DNA from: Amphritea japonica ATCC BAA-1530
GTDB lineage: Bacteria > Pseudomonadota > Gammaproteobacteria > Pseudomonadales > Balneatricaceae
NCBI RefSeq assembly: GCF_016592435.1
Contig: NZ_AP014545.1
Span: 3,356,693 to 3,420,692, forward strand
Direction of reading: 5' to 3'
DNA: 64,000 nucleotides
In this document: one piece after another, positions 1 to 11,789 of the stretch
Numbering within the stretch: the stretch's first letter is position 1
How the letters are laid out: every line of letters begins with the position of its first letter
Made by a program: the position numbers and the translations under genes
The notes under the pieces: model-generated
What the model was told of the DNA's origin: nothing
Databases searched by the model: none
What the model saw: only the letters and a program-made list of their open reading frames with translations

Positions 1-322
1 TGGCTTCAGTCGCCGCGGTCTCTTCTACTTCTGTAGGCTCTTCAGCCAGCGCTGCATCAGCTTCAGCAACAAGCCCTTCAGCCAATCGTGTAAGCGAATC
101 GTCAACCGCAATAGTTTGAGGCTCAAACTCACCTGCGCTTAGCGTATCCAGCTGTAGTTCTGACTCTATAACCTCCGTACCTTCCGGTTGCTGAAGATCA
201 TTCGCGGTAATGCCTAAATCGGCCGAAAGAAGCACCCGATTTTCTAATGCCTCTAGCTGAAGATTCTGTTTTTTCTTTGACGCCTTACGCGCCTTTTTAC
301 CCTTACCAAAAAACTTGCTCAT
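1..322 (-). CDS. N-terminus of a large LEPR-XLL-type secreted protein (partial)
   Basis: The reading frame starts at ATG 322 and stays open to the window edge, so only the first 107 codons are seen. The N-terminus is very basic (MSKFFGKGKKARKASKKK), followed by LEALENRVLLSAD at about residues 24-36. This matches the LEPR-XLL-type motif found at the start of very large repeat-rich surface or type I secreted proteins. After it the sequence turns acidic and rich in Glu, Ala and Thr, as in such adhesins. The gene just upstream on the same strand encodes a TolC-family outer membrane protein, which fits an adhesin/type I secretion locus. The secretion role and the large size are inferences from family and context; the rest of the protein is outside the window. 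Confidence 0.7.
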   Translation of the reverse strand, partial: MSKFFGKGKKARKASKKKQNLQLEALENRVLLSADLGITANDLQQPEGTEVIESELQLDTLSAGEFEPQTIAVDDSLTRLAEGLVAEADAALAEEPTEVEETAATEA

Positions 323-401
323 AGCAACGCCCCCGCGTTATATACAACTGCTATGCTCTTACCTGGAGTCAGGCAAAAACAGAAAAATAAAACTAATAGA
401 G

Positions 402-1748
402 TTACTCTTGGAGCCAGTTGTTCACTAGCATCAGATCATCCTGAGTCAACACACCTACCAAAGCTTTCAGGCGCAAACCATTTATCAGGTAATCATATTT
501 GGCACGAGACAAATCCCGTTTTGCAGAATAGAAATCCCTTTCAGCATCCAGCACACTAATCGCTGTTTCCAAGCGGGCATCATAAGCAGCCCGACGCAGA
601 TCAAGCGTCGCCTGCTGTGCTTCAACCGCTTTTTTAAACGCATTAACACGCTTAACAGAATTCACCACACCCCAATAATTTTCGCGAGACTGACGACGTG
701 ATTCACGCATAATCCGTGTCAATTCCTGTTCCGCACTGTGGTAACGCGCAACAGCTTGCCGCTTTTGAGAACTTACCGATCCACCTGAATAAATTGGCAG
801 ATTAAAGCGCAAGATCATTTCTTGAGTTTCTACTTCACTGGCCCCACCAAAAAGAGAACCGCCAACATCTTCGTTGTGGTTTCTAAAAACAGCATCCAGT
901 GTGGGATAATGCCCCGCATTTTGACGCTTAATCTCTTTTTGAGCGACATTCACAGCTTCACGCTGAGCCACCAAGGCAGGGTTATTCGTCATCGCATTCT
1001 TAAGCCAGTACTGCTCATCCGCTGGTACAGGAAGAACCAGATCAATCTCAGCCCTCAACTCAGCAATACTATTAAGATCCAGACCTGTCATTTCATAGAG
1101 AGCTTCATAAGCATCGCGTAAAGCGATATCAGCAGCGGCATAATCAGCTTCAACCGTGGCTACCCGCGCCTCCGCATCGTAACGATCCACCTTACGACCA
1201 ACGGCCGCACTTTCTCGCCCTTTAGCTTGCTTAAGATGCTGTCTTGCAGAGCTCAATTCAGACTGAATAAAGTCACGCTCATCCTTTGCTGAAAGTGCTT
1301 TCATGTAGGATTCTGATACACGCAGGATCATTTCCTGCTGAGCATTGATTAGCTCTGCATCGGCTTGAAGCAACTCTGATTTAGATTGACCAATACGGAC
1401 GTAATTGGCATAACGAAAGATGGGCTGGGTTATTTCAATAGTCCAGGTGGTTGAAGGAAAAGATGTATTACCACCACCATAAACAGTGTTATCGCTGCTT
1501 AGAATTTTCTGTGTATTCTGAACTTGCTCATAATCAAGCGTGACCTTTGGGCGATAACCTGACCAGGCCTGAGTAACAACTTCCTGACTCGCCTGATGAT
1601 TAAATTGAGCAGCCTTTAACTGTGGATCACCGTCTAACGCGGCATGATAGAGTTGAAGCAGATCTTCTGCGTGCGACTGAGTCGAACAAAGCAATAGAGA
1701 ACACAAACCCGCACTCACGAAAGCGCGGGTTAACTTATTATTAACCAT
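402..1748 (-). CDS. TolC-family type I secretion outer membrane protein
   Basis: Outer membrane efflux/secretion channel of the TolC family, about 448 residues, the usual length. A signal peptide covers about residues 1-27, ending near SHA-ED. It is followed by LLQLYHAALDGDPQLKAAQ, the typical TolC N-terminal helix, then two long helical repeats and a C-terminal segment of the kind GLRLKALVG. The frame is open further upstream from a GTG at 1778, but ATG 1748 has a G-rich ribosome site just before it and puts the signal peptide at the N-terminus. The end lies 80 bp before the start of the LEPR-XLL protein, so the two probably form one transcription unit. It could also serve a multidrug or RTX exporter; no ABC or membrane-fusion gene is visible here. 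Confidence 0.9.
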   Translation of the reverse strand: MVNNKLTRAFVSAGLCSLLLCSTQSHAEDLLQLYHAALDGDPQLKAAQFNHQASQEVVTQAWSGYRPKVTLDYEQVQNTQKILSSDNTVYGGGNTSFPSTTWTIEITQPIFRYANYVRIGQSKSELLQADAELINAQQEMILRVSESYMKALSAKDERDFIQSELSSARQHLKQAKGRESAAVGRKVDRYDAEARVATVEADYAAADIALRDAYEALYEMTGLDLNSIAELRAEIDLVLPVPADEQYWLKNAMTNNPALVAQREAVNVAQKEIKRQNAGHYPTLDAVFRNHNEDVGGSLFGGASEVETQEMILRFNLPIYSGGSVSSQKRQAVARYHSAEQELTRIMRESRRQSRENYWGVVNSVKRVNAFKKAVEAQQATLDLRRAAYDARLETAISVLDAERDFYSAKRDLSRAKYDYLINGLRLKALVGVLTQDDLMLVNNWLQE

Positions 1749-2142
1749 GATTTCCCCCCCAGCCTCATCCTGAGGCACCTCTCATCAGCAACCATGCAAG
1801 AGAGGCAGCGTCCATAGCTTAGTTTATTAGAATTATTAGCAGCACAGACTACTTTTATTACTACAGGATTATGGACAAAAAACAACCAAAGTTCAAACAA
1901 TTAAGCGACTTGTAGCACATTATTTCTCAATCGTTAATTGAAACACCTAAACAACAACTACTCCTGAAAAAACCTGTAAAAACAACATATTGTAAATTGC
2001 TAATACGACATTCCTATTAGCGCTACAGCCTAAACCCAAACAGCTGAATCATACGGATATGCAACCCTTTCCATTCAAAAAAATCGACTAGTGACTGTTT
2101 TTTGATCATTAGTAAAACTAATCTTAACTAAACCATCAGAAA
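1749..2142. other. AT-rich intergenic region upstream of the tolC-like gene
   Basis: About 390 bp between the tolC-like gene and the rnr terminator. It is AT-rich and holds no convincing ORF or RNA gene. It must contain the promoter for the tolC-like/LEPR-XLL unit, but I could not pick out a reliable -35/-10 pair. Confidence 0.5.
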
Positions 2143-2177
2143 CAAAAAAACAGGCACCATCTCCCGATGATACCTGT
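2143..2177 (-). terminator. Rho-independent terminator of rnr
   Basis: On the minus strand, ACAGGTATCATC and GATGGTGCCTGT form a 12-bp stem with two G-U pairs and a GGGA loop, followed directly by a run of T. It lies 35 bp past the rnr stop codon. Confidence 0.85.
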
Positions 2178-2211
2178 CTTCATTTCTTACTCAGCAAGAA
2201 GAACTCCCGCA

Positions 2212-4935
2212 CTATGACTTATGCGATGACTTCCCCCGCAACTTCTTCAACTTCCGTTTTTTAGCTCTATTACTTAATCCTTTCGATTGTTTCTTCGACA
2301 GCCGAATAACTTCCAGCTCGGACTCACTCAAACGAGTCTTCCCGCCATTATCAGGCTTCGCTTCAGGCTTTTGCCTAGAAGCCTGCTCGGACTTAGCGCC
2401 AGCACCACGTTTACGCGGAGGCCTGCCTGCTGTTGCTCGCTCTCCAGAAGCCCCGCTATCAGGCGCTTTACCCCAAGGCGAATCAGAGTCAGTACGCTTT
2501 CGTGAAGGGCCACTTTTAGCGCCCGATCGAGCTGACGCCGGTTTAGCCGATCCGTGCTTAGAACGCCCTGGCTTTCGCCCCTGCTGGCTTTCCAGCTCGG
2601 CCATCTGGATCTTGCCTTTACGCAACATCTCCCGCTTACTCAGCCGTTTAACCTCGCCATCAGCGCCAGTCGGTTGCTTATCCGCAGCATTCAACTGTTT
2701 AACCAACTCAAAATCAATCTTCCGATCATCCAGATCGACCCGAACCACTTGTACCTTGACCCGGTCACCCAAACGGAATGATTTACCGGTCCGCTCACCC
2801 TGTAAACGCTGACGCGGCGCATCAAACTGATAGTAATCACCGGGCAGCGCTGAAATGTGAATCAACCCTTCAACATAGACCTCTTCCAGCTCAACAAATA
2901 CACCAAAGCCGGTTACTGCTGAGATCACTCCGGCAAACTCATCACCGACACAATCCTGCATATACTCACACTTCAACCAGGCCATCACATCCCGGGTCGC
3001 ATCATCCGCCCGACGCTCAGTCATTGAGCAGTGTTCCCCCAGCTCAACCACCTGCTCCATCGTGTAGTTGTAGTGGTATTTCTTATTCGGCAAAAAGTCA
3101 TCGGGCCGAACCAAATGACGACTATCGTTGCCTGAGTGAATCAAACCACGGATAGCCCGGTGCACCAGCAGATCAGGGTAACGACGAATTGGCGAAGTAA
3201 AATGCGTATAAGCCGGATAATTCAAACCAAAATGCCCCTTATGCTCAGGACTGTATACCGCCTGAGACATGGAACGAAGCATCATTATCTGAATAACATG
3301 CTTATCCATCCGCCCCTCTAACGACTCTGTCAGCGCCTGATAATCCTGCGGTGTCGGCTCTTCACCGCCCCCCAGACTCAACCCCAAAGGCCCCAGATAT
3401 GTTCGCAGATTAATTAATTTAGATTCTTTAGGTCCATCATGAACCCTGAATAACGCCGGCTGTTTCAGCTTTTGTAACATCTTAGCTGTCGCTACGTTAG
3501 CGCACAGCATGCACTCTTCGATGATCTTATGCGCATCGTTACGCACCACAGGGATTATCTTTTCGATTTTGCGTTCTTCGCTGAACATAATGCGGGTTTC
3601 GGTGGTATCGAAGTCAATCGCCCCCCGCTCCTCTCTGGCTTTTTTCAAAGCCCGATAAAGATCATTCAGGTGCTCAATATGCGGCAGTACGCCAGTGTAC
3701 TGCTGACGCATCTCTTTACCGAAATCGGAATCAGGCTCCTGCAGCATCGCGCCAACCTTGGTATAGGTTAGCCGGGCTTTTGAACGAATCACCGCTTCAT
3801 AAAACTGATAACCACTCATATTGCCACTGGCGCTGATGGTCATTTCACACACCATCGCCAGACGATTAACATCAGGATTCAGAGAGCAAAGGCCGTTAGA
3901 CAGCATCTCCGGTAGCATCGGCACGACGAACTCAGGAAAATAAACCGAGTTACCACGCTTGTGCGCTTCAACATCCAATTCACTGGCCGGATGCACGTAG
4001 GCTGATACATCAGCAATCGCTACCCAGAGGCGCCAGCCTCCAGATCGTTTAGGCTCGCAGTAAACCGCGTCATCAAAATCTTTAGCATCCTCTCCATCGA
4101 TAGTGACTAAGGGCAGCTCTCTCAGATCAACGCGATTTTTAACCGCTGAGTCAGGTACATCAGGACCAAACTCACTGACCTCCTGACGAATGGCATCGGT
4201 CCATTCATTAGGGATATCGTAGTTATGAATAGCAACCTTGATCTCCATCCCTGCTGCCATGTGATCACCCAGCACTTCGGTTACCCGGGCGGTCGCTTTA
4301 GCACGCTTAGATGGCGGCGTAATCAGCTCAACCACCACTAACTGCCCCTGCCTGTATTTCAAACCGCTATCCGGGTCCGGCATGATCTGGATATCATTGG
4401 TGATACGCTGATTTTCCGGGGTCATATAACCAAACCCACCCTGACCCTGAAAGCGCCCCACCAGCTTACGGGTTTTGCGTTCAAGCACCTCGACGATCAC
4501 ACCCTCTGTCCGTCCTTTACGATCCTGCCCCGTTGCGCGGACCAACACCCGGTCACCATCAAAAACCTGACGCATCTCCCGGGCAGAGAGGAAAATATCA
4601 TCACCCGCTTCGTCCGGAATCAGAAAACCAAAACCATCCCGATGCCCCATAATCCGGCCCGCAACCAGATCCAGCTTACTCAATAAAACATATTGAGCCT
4701 TACGGTTACGCATCAGCTGACCATCACGCTCCATCGCTCGCAAACGACGACGCAATGCTTCAGAGCTCTCCTCATCAGCAATCTCCAGTAATACTTCTAA
4801 CTGTGGACGCGTCAATGGCTCACCCTGCTCATCCAGCAGCTGCATAATCAGCTCCCGGCTAGCGATAGGTCGGTCATATTTTTCCGCTTCACGAACGGCA
4901 TGGGGATCTTCAGAAAAGTTTTTGGAATCAGACAT
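2212..4935 (-). CDS. rnr: Ribonuclease R
   Basis: Processive 3'-to-5' exoribonuclease that degrades structured RNA and takes part in rRNA and tmRNA-linked quality control in the cytoplasm. 907 residues: winged-helix N-terminus (about 20-85), cold-shock OB domains (about 90-230), RNB catalytic domain (about 265-600) with the metal-binding motif DGEDAKDFDDAVYCE at about 280-294, and an S1 domain (about 650-735, GVFVELEEVYVEGLIHI). A long Lys/Arg/Ser/Gly-rich tail follows (about 745-907), longer than in E. coli RNase R. It is followed by its own terminator. rlmB, often the next gene in gammaproteobacteria, is not here. Confidence 0.97.
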   Translation of the reverse strand: MSDSKNFSEDPHAVREAEKYDRPIASRELIMQLLDEQGEPLTRPQLEVLLEIADEESSEALRRRLRAMERDGQLMRNRKAQYVLLSKLDLVAGRIMGHRDGFGFLIPDEAGDDIFLSAREMRQVFDGDRVLVRATGQDRKGRTEGVIVEVLERKTRKLVGRFQGQGGFGYMTPENQRITNDIQIMPDPDSGLKYRQGQLVVVELITPPSKRAKATARVTEVLGDHMAAGMEIKVAIHNYDIPNEWTDAIRQEVSEFGPDVPDSAVKNRVDLRELPLVTIDGEDAKDFDDAVYCEPKRSGGWRLWVAIADVSAYVHPASELDVEAHKRGNSVYFPEFVVPMLPEMLSNGLCSLNPDVNRLAMVCEMTISASGNMSGYQFYEAVIRSKARLTYTKVGAMLQEPDSDFGKEMRQQYTGVLPHIEHLNDLYRALKKAREERGAIDFDTTETRIMFSEERKIEKIIPVVRNDAHKIIEECMLCANVATAKMLQKLKQPALFRVHDGPKESKLINLRTYLGPLGLSLGGGEEPTPQDYQALTESLEGRMDKHVIQIMMLRSMSQAVYSPEHKGHFGLNYPAYTHFTSPIRRYPDLLVHRAIRGLIHSGNDSRHLVRPDDFLPNKKYHYNYTMEQVVELGEHCSMTERRADDATRDVMAWLKCEYMQDCVGDEFAGVISAVTGFGVFVELEEVYVEGLIHISALPGDYYQFDAPRQRLQGERTGKSFRLGDRVKVQVVRVDLDDRKIDFELVKQLNAADKQPTGADGEVKRLSKREMLRKGKIQMAELESQQGRKPGRSKHGSAKPASARSGAKSGPSRKRTDSDSPWGKAPDSGASGERATAGRPPRKRGAGAKSEQASRQKPEAKPDNGGKTRLSESELEVIRLSKKQSKGLSNRAKKRKLKKLRGKSSHKS

Positions 4936-5070
4936 TCATCATCTTCTGTTATATAGATTTAGGATAACTATACTCCAACAACTGCTTAATCTGGAGTGTT
5001 TTACCCGAGGCGGCCTGCGGCATATAACCGACAAGAAAGTATCTAGCAAATCACAGGTAGTACTATTAGC

Positions 5071-5097
5071 AAAAAACCGGCTATCAGCCGGTTTTTT
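5071..5097 (-). terminator. Bidirectional-looking terminator after secF
   Basis: The arms AAAAAACCGGCT and AGCCGGTTTTTT form a symmetric hairpin around ATC, with A/T runs on both sides. It sits 16 bp past the secF stop and ends the secDF unit ahead of rnr. Confidence 0.88.
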
Positions 5098-5113
5098 AAA
5101 GAGCAAAATACGC

Positions 5114-6037
5114 TTAAGGCATTTCGTCAACTTCATCGCCTTCAGGCTTCTCGGGGGGCATCAGGTCTTCCTTACAGATACCCAGCATGATCAGCGCATT
5201 GGCCGCCACATAGATAGATGAGTAAGTACCCACACACACACCGATCAACAGCGCAATGGCAAATCCGTGAATCATCTCACCACCAAAGATAGCCAGCGCC
5301 ATCAGCACCAGCAAGGTGGTCAACGAGGTCACCAATGTCCGCCCCAGAGTCTGACTCAGAGAGACATTCATAATCTCTACTGAATCACTCTTGCGCAGCT
5401 TGCGGAAATTCTCGCGAATACGGTCAGACACAACAATAGTATCGTTAAGCGAATAACCAATAACCGCCAGCAGTGCTGCCAGTACTGTCAGATCAAAATC
5501 AAGCTGCAAGACAGAAAAGACACCCAGCACAATCAGCACATCGTGTGCCAGCGCTGTCACCGCACCTACGGAAAACTTCAGCTGGAAACGAAAAGCTACG
5601 TAGACCATCACCATAAACAGCGCCAGCAGCATTCCCAGGCCGCCCTGTTCTCGCAGCTCTTCACCGACCTGAGCACCTACATACTCATTACGACGAAGCG
5701 TCAGCTCCTGAGCCTCACCGGATTGCAGTGTTTGTAACACCTGATCACCCAGCTTTGGATCATGGGCTACACCCATACGAATCAGGATATCGACCGGCGA
5801 ACCAAAGGTTTGCACCACAGCATCGTCATAGCCCGCACTCTGCAGCTTATCACGCAGACCATTGAGATCTGGCTCTTGCTCAAAGCCTACTTCGATAAGC
5901 GAACCACCGGTAAAATCCAGCCCGAACTTCAGCCCGTTGATCGCCAATGATGCGATCGAAATCAACAGCAAAGCAATCGACAATCCGGCTGCGATCTTAC
6001 GCAGCCCCATAAAGTTATATATTTTTTGAGTCGTCAT
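5114..6037 (-). CDS. secF: Protein translocase subunit SecF
   Basis: Inner-membrane partner of SecD; the SecDF complex uses the proton gradient to help pull secreted proteins through SecYEG. 307 residues. A first membrane segment lies at about 15-35, a short periplasmic domain begins with LKFGLDFTGGSLIEVGF, and five membrane segments follow with the conserved GYSLNDTIVVSDRIRE region at about 205-222. The acidic C-terminal tail is short. The start ATG lies 14 bp after secD, so they are co-transcribed. Confidence 0.97.
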   Translation of the reverse strand: MTTQKIYNFMGLRKIAAGLSIALLLISIASLAINGLKFGLDFTGGSLIEVGFEQEPDLNGLRDKLQSAGYDDAVVQTFGSPVDILIRMGVAHDPKLGDQVLQTLQSGEAQELTLRRNEYVGAQVGEELREQGGLGMLLALFMVMVYVAFRFQLKFSVGAVTALAHDVLIVLGVFSVLQLDFDLTVLAALLAVIGYSLNDTIVVSDRIRENFRKLRKSDSVEIMNVSLSQTLGRTLVTSLTTLLVLMALAIFGGEMIHGFAIALLIGVCVGTYSSIYVAANALIMLGICKEDLMPPEKPEGDEVDEMP

Positions 6038-6051
6038 CTTACTCTACTCCG

Positions 6052-7911
6052 TCAGATCGACAGTTTCTTCACTGCACGACCGCCGTATGTCAGGTTAACC
6101 AGCATACGGGTAACCATAATAGCCGTGAACATGGAGGTCAGAATACCGACCGACAAGGTAATCGCGAAGCCTTTGACCGGCCCCGATCCCATGGCAAACA
6201 AAATCACTGCCGCCAGCAAAGTGGTGATGTTGGCGTCAAAGATAGTGGTAAATGCCCGGTCAAAACCGGCACTGATCGCCGACTGCGCAGGCAAACCGTT
6301 TTTCAATTCCTCCCGTATTCGGGAGAAGATCAGAACGTTCGCATCCACCGCCATACCGACCGTCAGCACAATACCCGCAATACCCGGCAGAGTCAGCGTA
6401 GCCGACAGCAGTGACATCACTGCCAGCAACATCACCAGGTTTAGCGTCAAGGCAATATTCGCCAACACACCAAACACCCGGTAATACGCCAGCATAAACA
6501 GCAACACCAGAACAAAACCAATTTGGACTGAGAAGACACCCAGCTCGATATTCTGTTCACCCAGACTTGGCCCTACGGTACGCTCTTCAACAAAGTAGAT
6601 CGGCGCAGCCAAAGCACCAGCGCGCAACAACAATGCCAGTTCGGAAGACTCAGTGGCGCTGTCCAGCCCGGTAATCCGGAAACTAGATCCCAGCACACTC
6701 TGAATAGTCGCCAGAGAGATAATCCGTTTTTCTACATAAGGAATTCGCTTAGCAACCTGTTCACCATCCACTGTCTCATATAGCGTACGGCTCTTATGCT
6801 CAACAAAGAGTACAGCCATCCGGCGCTTAATCGCATTCCGGGTGGTGCGGTTCATTAGCTGACCGCCTTTAGCATCCAGCGAGATATTAACCTGCGGCTG
6901 CCCAGTCTCATCAAAGGATGATTGCGCATTAGAGACACTGGAACCGGTGATGATAATATCTTTTTCCAGTGTGCCTTTATTCGGGCGACGGTTCTCATCA
7001 CGGAACGGATAAGTTTCGGTGGTCGCACGGGAAGCATCGGTTTTGGCTTCCAGACGGAACTCAAGGTTCGCCGTCTTACCAATGATCCGCTTCGCCGCGG
7101 CAGCATCCTGAATACCCGGGAGCTGAACCACTATTCGATTACGCCCCTGACGCTGAACTAACGGCTCAGCAACACCCAGCTCATTAACCCGGTTACGCAG
7201 TGTGGTCAGGTTTTGCTTGATAGCATAATCTTCAATTTCACGGACCTTGCTCTCAGCCAGGTTGATAGACAGGTAGAACGCATTTTCACGATCTTCCGAA
7301 TCGATCAGAAACTCAGTGTAATCTTTCCGCAGCAAGCTTAGCGCTTCATCACGCACGTCTGACTTGGAGAATTTCAATTCCAGACTGCCATCTTCACGAT
7401 GGGTTACTGCACGGTAACGCAGTTTTTCGGTGCGTAACTTAGTTTTGATCTCGCTGACATAGACATCAAGACGCTGAGTCACGGCAGACACCATATCCAC
7501 CTCCAACAGGAAGTGCACACCACCGCGCAGATCAAGGCCTAGCTTCATTGGGCCCGCGCCCAGTGAACTCAACCAGTCTGGTGTAGTCGGTGCCAGGTTC
7601 AGAGCCACCACGTAGTCATCACCCAGGGTACGACTGATAACCTCTTTAGCCTCAAGCTGTGTCCGGCTGTCAGGGAAACGAATCAAGCCACCCTTATCTG
7701 TCAGTTCATCTTGCTTGAAGCTGACCTGTGCTTGCGTCAGCGACTGCTTTACCTGATCCAGCAACGGCTGGTTTACAATGTTCGACTCCCGGGCTCCGGA
7801 AAGCTGAACAGCATAATCATCAGGGTAAAGGTTAGGCGCAGCATAGATACCACCAATCAGCAGTATCAGAATTATCAGCGCATTTTTCCACAGTGGATAT
7901 TTATTGAGCAT
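6052..7911 (-). CDS. secD: Protein translocase subunit SecD
   Basis: Large subunit of the SecDF translocation motor. 619 residues, the usual gammaproteobacterial length. One N-terminal membrane segment (about 8-25) is followed by a large periplasmic region containing KLGLDLRGGVHFLLEVD at about 123-139. Five C-terminal membrane segments follow, with the conserved GMAVDANVLIFSRIREELK motif at about 520-538. It sits between yajC and secF in the standard order. A small terminator separates it from yajC, so expression may be partly uncoupled from the tgt-yajC transcript. Confidence 0.97.
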   Translation of the reverse strand: MLNKYPLWKNALIILILLIGGIYAAPNLYPDDYAVQLSGARESNIVNQPLLDQVKQSLTQAQVSFKQDELTDKGGLIRFPDSRTQLEAKEVISRTLGDDYVVALNLAPTTPDWLSSLGAGPMKLGLDLRGGVHFLLEVDMVSAVTQRLDVYVSEIKTKLRTEKLRYRAVTHREDGSLELKFSKSDVRDEALSLLRKDYTEFLIDSEDRENAFYLSINLAESKVREIEDYAIKQNLTTLRNRVNELGVAEPLVQRQGRNRIVVQLPGIQDAAAAKRIIGKTANLEFRLEAKTDASRATTETYPFRDENRRPNKGTLEKDIIITGSSVSNAQSSFDETGQPQVNISLDAKGGQLMNRTTRNAIKRRMAVLFVEHKSRTLYETVDGEQVAKRIPYVEKRIISLATIQSVLGSSFRITGLDSATESSELALLLRAGALAAPIYFVEERTVGPSLGEQNIELGVFSVQIGFVLVLLFMLAYYRVFGVLANIALTLNLVMLLAVMSLLSATLTLPGIAGIVLTVGMAVDANVLIFSRIREELKNGLPAQSAISAGFDRAFTTIFDANITTLLAAVILFAMGSGPVKGFAITLSVGILTSMFTAIMVTRMLVNLTYGGRAVKKLSI

Positions 7912-7940
7912 GGCGCTCTGTCCCTACATAAAACAAATCA

Positions 7941-7966
7941 AAAAAACGCCACGAGAGTGGCGTTTT
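7941..7966 (-). terminator. Terminator/attenuator between yajC and secD
   Basis: Minus strand AAAACGCCAC, loop TCTC, GTGGCGTTTT followed by further T. This is a good Rho-independent terminator lying inside an otherwise conserved operon, 15 bp after yajC and 30 bp before secD. Confidence 0.75.
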
Positions 7967-7981
7967 GTTATGAGATTGTTA

Positions 7982-8317
7982 CTAGATCTCTTTAATAGTG
8001 CCTTTTGGCAGCGCAGCACTCACATGAGTTTTCTGGAAAGTCAGCTCAGTAGTGTCATTTACGCTCAGGACAATGTAGTCATCATTCAGACGTACTACTT
8101 TGCCAATCAGACCACCTGCGGTGATTACTTCATCACCTTTAGTCAGTCCGCCTAGCAGTGCTTTATGCTCTTTCGCACGCTTCGCCTGTGGGCGCCACAT
8201 AAACATGTAAAAGATAAGACCGAAGCCAACCAGAAAAATCAGATTGAACATACTTGGATCCATACCACCCGGTCCGGCAGCTGCTTCAGCATATGCTGGA
8301 GAGATAAAAAAGCTCAT
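7982..8317 (-). CDS. yajC: Sec translocon accessory protein YajC
   Basis: Small inner-membrane protein found with SecDF. 111 residues with an N-terminal membrane segment (about 20-42: FNLIFLVGFGLIFYMFMW) followed by RPQAKRAKEHKALL and a small basic/beta domain (GDEVITAGGLIGKV), all diagnostic of YajC. The frame opens at a TTG one codon upstream (8320), but ATG 8317 follows AGGAG at the right distance. Downstream of tgt and upstream of secD, the canonical order. Confidence 0.95.
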   Translation of the reverse strand: MSFFISPAYAEAAAGPGGMDPSMFNLIFLVGFGLIFYMFMWRPQAKRAKEHKALLGGLTKGDEVITAGGLIGKVVRLNDDYIVLSVNDTTELTFQKTHVSAALPKGTIKEI

Positions 8318-8358
8318 CAAGGCTTCTCCTAATACTTAGTAAAATCAATAAATTAAAG

Positions 8359-10664
<2,306 letters not shown>

Positions 10665-10870
10665 AGCGAAACTTAACCTGAAGCTCAATTATATAGCCAA
10701 AGCGGAGACACCAACGGGGGCCCAGCCGACAAAAGGGTGCGTATCCTACCCGATCTACTATGAAATTTCAGCTATATTACCCGCGACAAAAGGATGAAAA
10801 ATGCGCGCAGCGATGGGATGAAAAGAACGGCAGGTGACTACTGCCAGGTAAATAAGCAGGACTGATCATA

Positions 10871-10924
10871 TAAAACGGGAAAGAGCATCGGCCAACCTTA
10901 ATAATCCGCCGACACCTTTCCCGT
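10871..10924 (-). terminator. Probable terminator after the CxxCH membrane protein gene
   Basis: Minus strand ACGGGAAAG and CTTTCCCGT enclose an inner GTCGGC/GCCGAT pairing, and TTTTAT follows. It lies 17 bp past the stop codon. The loop is larger than usual, so the call is moderate. Confidence 0.6.
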
Positions 10925-10940
10925 CCTCTGTTGCTTAAAG

Positions 10941-11684
10941 CTATTCGGGCGATTGCTCTGAAGATTCCAGAACCGCATCTGGTAACCTGAACCAAAGATT
11001 CAATAAACAGAGGCCGCTCATCGCGCATACAGCACCAATTTCAACACCTCCGGCTACCGATATTACATAAGCAAAGACACTGGAGAATTTCGCCAGCCAC
11101 CAGGAAGCTATATCCAGCCACAAAGCGAGCCAGCCTGCTGAAATAAGCAGAACCTTTATCCAGGCGACATAACTACTAAACGCCATCACCATCGACACTA
11201 TCACCAGAAAGACCGCGATACCAAAGAGGTGAATATGGGCTGTCTTTGCCATTTTGGTCCAGCTATAGCCACCCTCGGTATATTTCACTATATCGTCATA
11301 GCTACTAAAGGGCATGGAGGTAATGGCCTTTGTCATCTGTGATTTCCGACTATGACATTTCTGGCAATCCTCTTCGAGGATATACAGCACCTCCTCTTTA
11401 AAGAAAGCATCGTCTTTTGCCCCATCAGCGATCCATTTAGCTATCACATCAATGTCGCCATCCTCAGCAACATATTCGTACATCGAGCCTTTCATTGAAG
11501 AAACAAGTGCTGAATCACTGTAGTGGGATTGTACTTTATCCATGTCTGGAATATTAAAGCCGCTGTTATGCTTCGAGTAGAGCAAACCGATCAGGGTGAC
11601 CGCGCTCAGCGCCCCCAATATAACCGTAATCAGAAAACCTGAAAGTCCCAGCTTTGCAGAGAAATTAAGTGAATCGATGCGCAT
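10941..11684 (-). CDS. Membrane protein with a CxxCH haem-type motif
   Basis: 247 residues. One N-terminal membrane segment (about 13-35), a periplasmic-looking region, then CQKCH at about 107-111, a c-type haem attachment motif. Three or four further membrane segments follow in the C-terminal half (about 150-230). I recognise no named family beyond a possible membrane-bound cytochrome-like protein. It lies 105 bp downstream of an ethylbenzene-dehydrogenase-related gene, and the pair appears to be one unit under an ANR/DNR-like box. A role in low-oxygen electron transfer or haem/redox sensing is an inference. A single CxxCH could also be a chance motif. Confidence 0.7.
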   Translation of the reverse strand: MRIDSLNFSAKLGLSGFLITVILGALSAVTLIGLLYSKHNSGFNIPDMDKVQSHYSDSALVSSMKGSMYEYVAEDGDIDVIAKWIADGAKDDAFFKEEVLYILEEDCQKCHSRKSQMTKAITSMPFSSYDDIVKYTEGGYSWTKMAKTAHIHLFGIAVFLVIVSMVMAFSSYVAWIKVLLISAGWLALWLDIASWWLAKFSSVFAYVISVAGGVEIGAVCAMSGLCLLNLWFRLPDAVLESSEQSPE

Positions 11685-11722
11685 AGACCGTTCCTTGATA
11701 GATAACTGTGCAAGACAGGAAT

Positions 11723-11748
11723 ACTCTTTCCCCTGGCGGGGAAAGAGT
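11723..11748 (-). other. Perfect intercistronic hairpin
   Basis: ACTCTTTCCCC and GGGGAAAGAGT form a perfect 11-bp stem with a 4-nt loop in the gap between the two genes of this unit. There is no T run on either strand, so it is more likely an mRNA-stabilising or processing element than a terminator. Confidence 0.6.
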
Positions 11749-11789
11749 TCACCTGATTATTTGAATCATCAGTGCTATCTACAGCTCTG

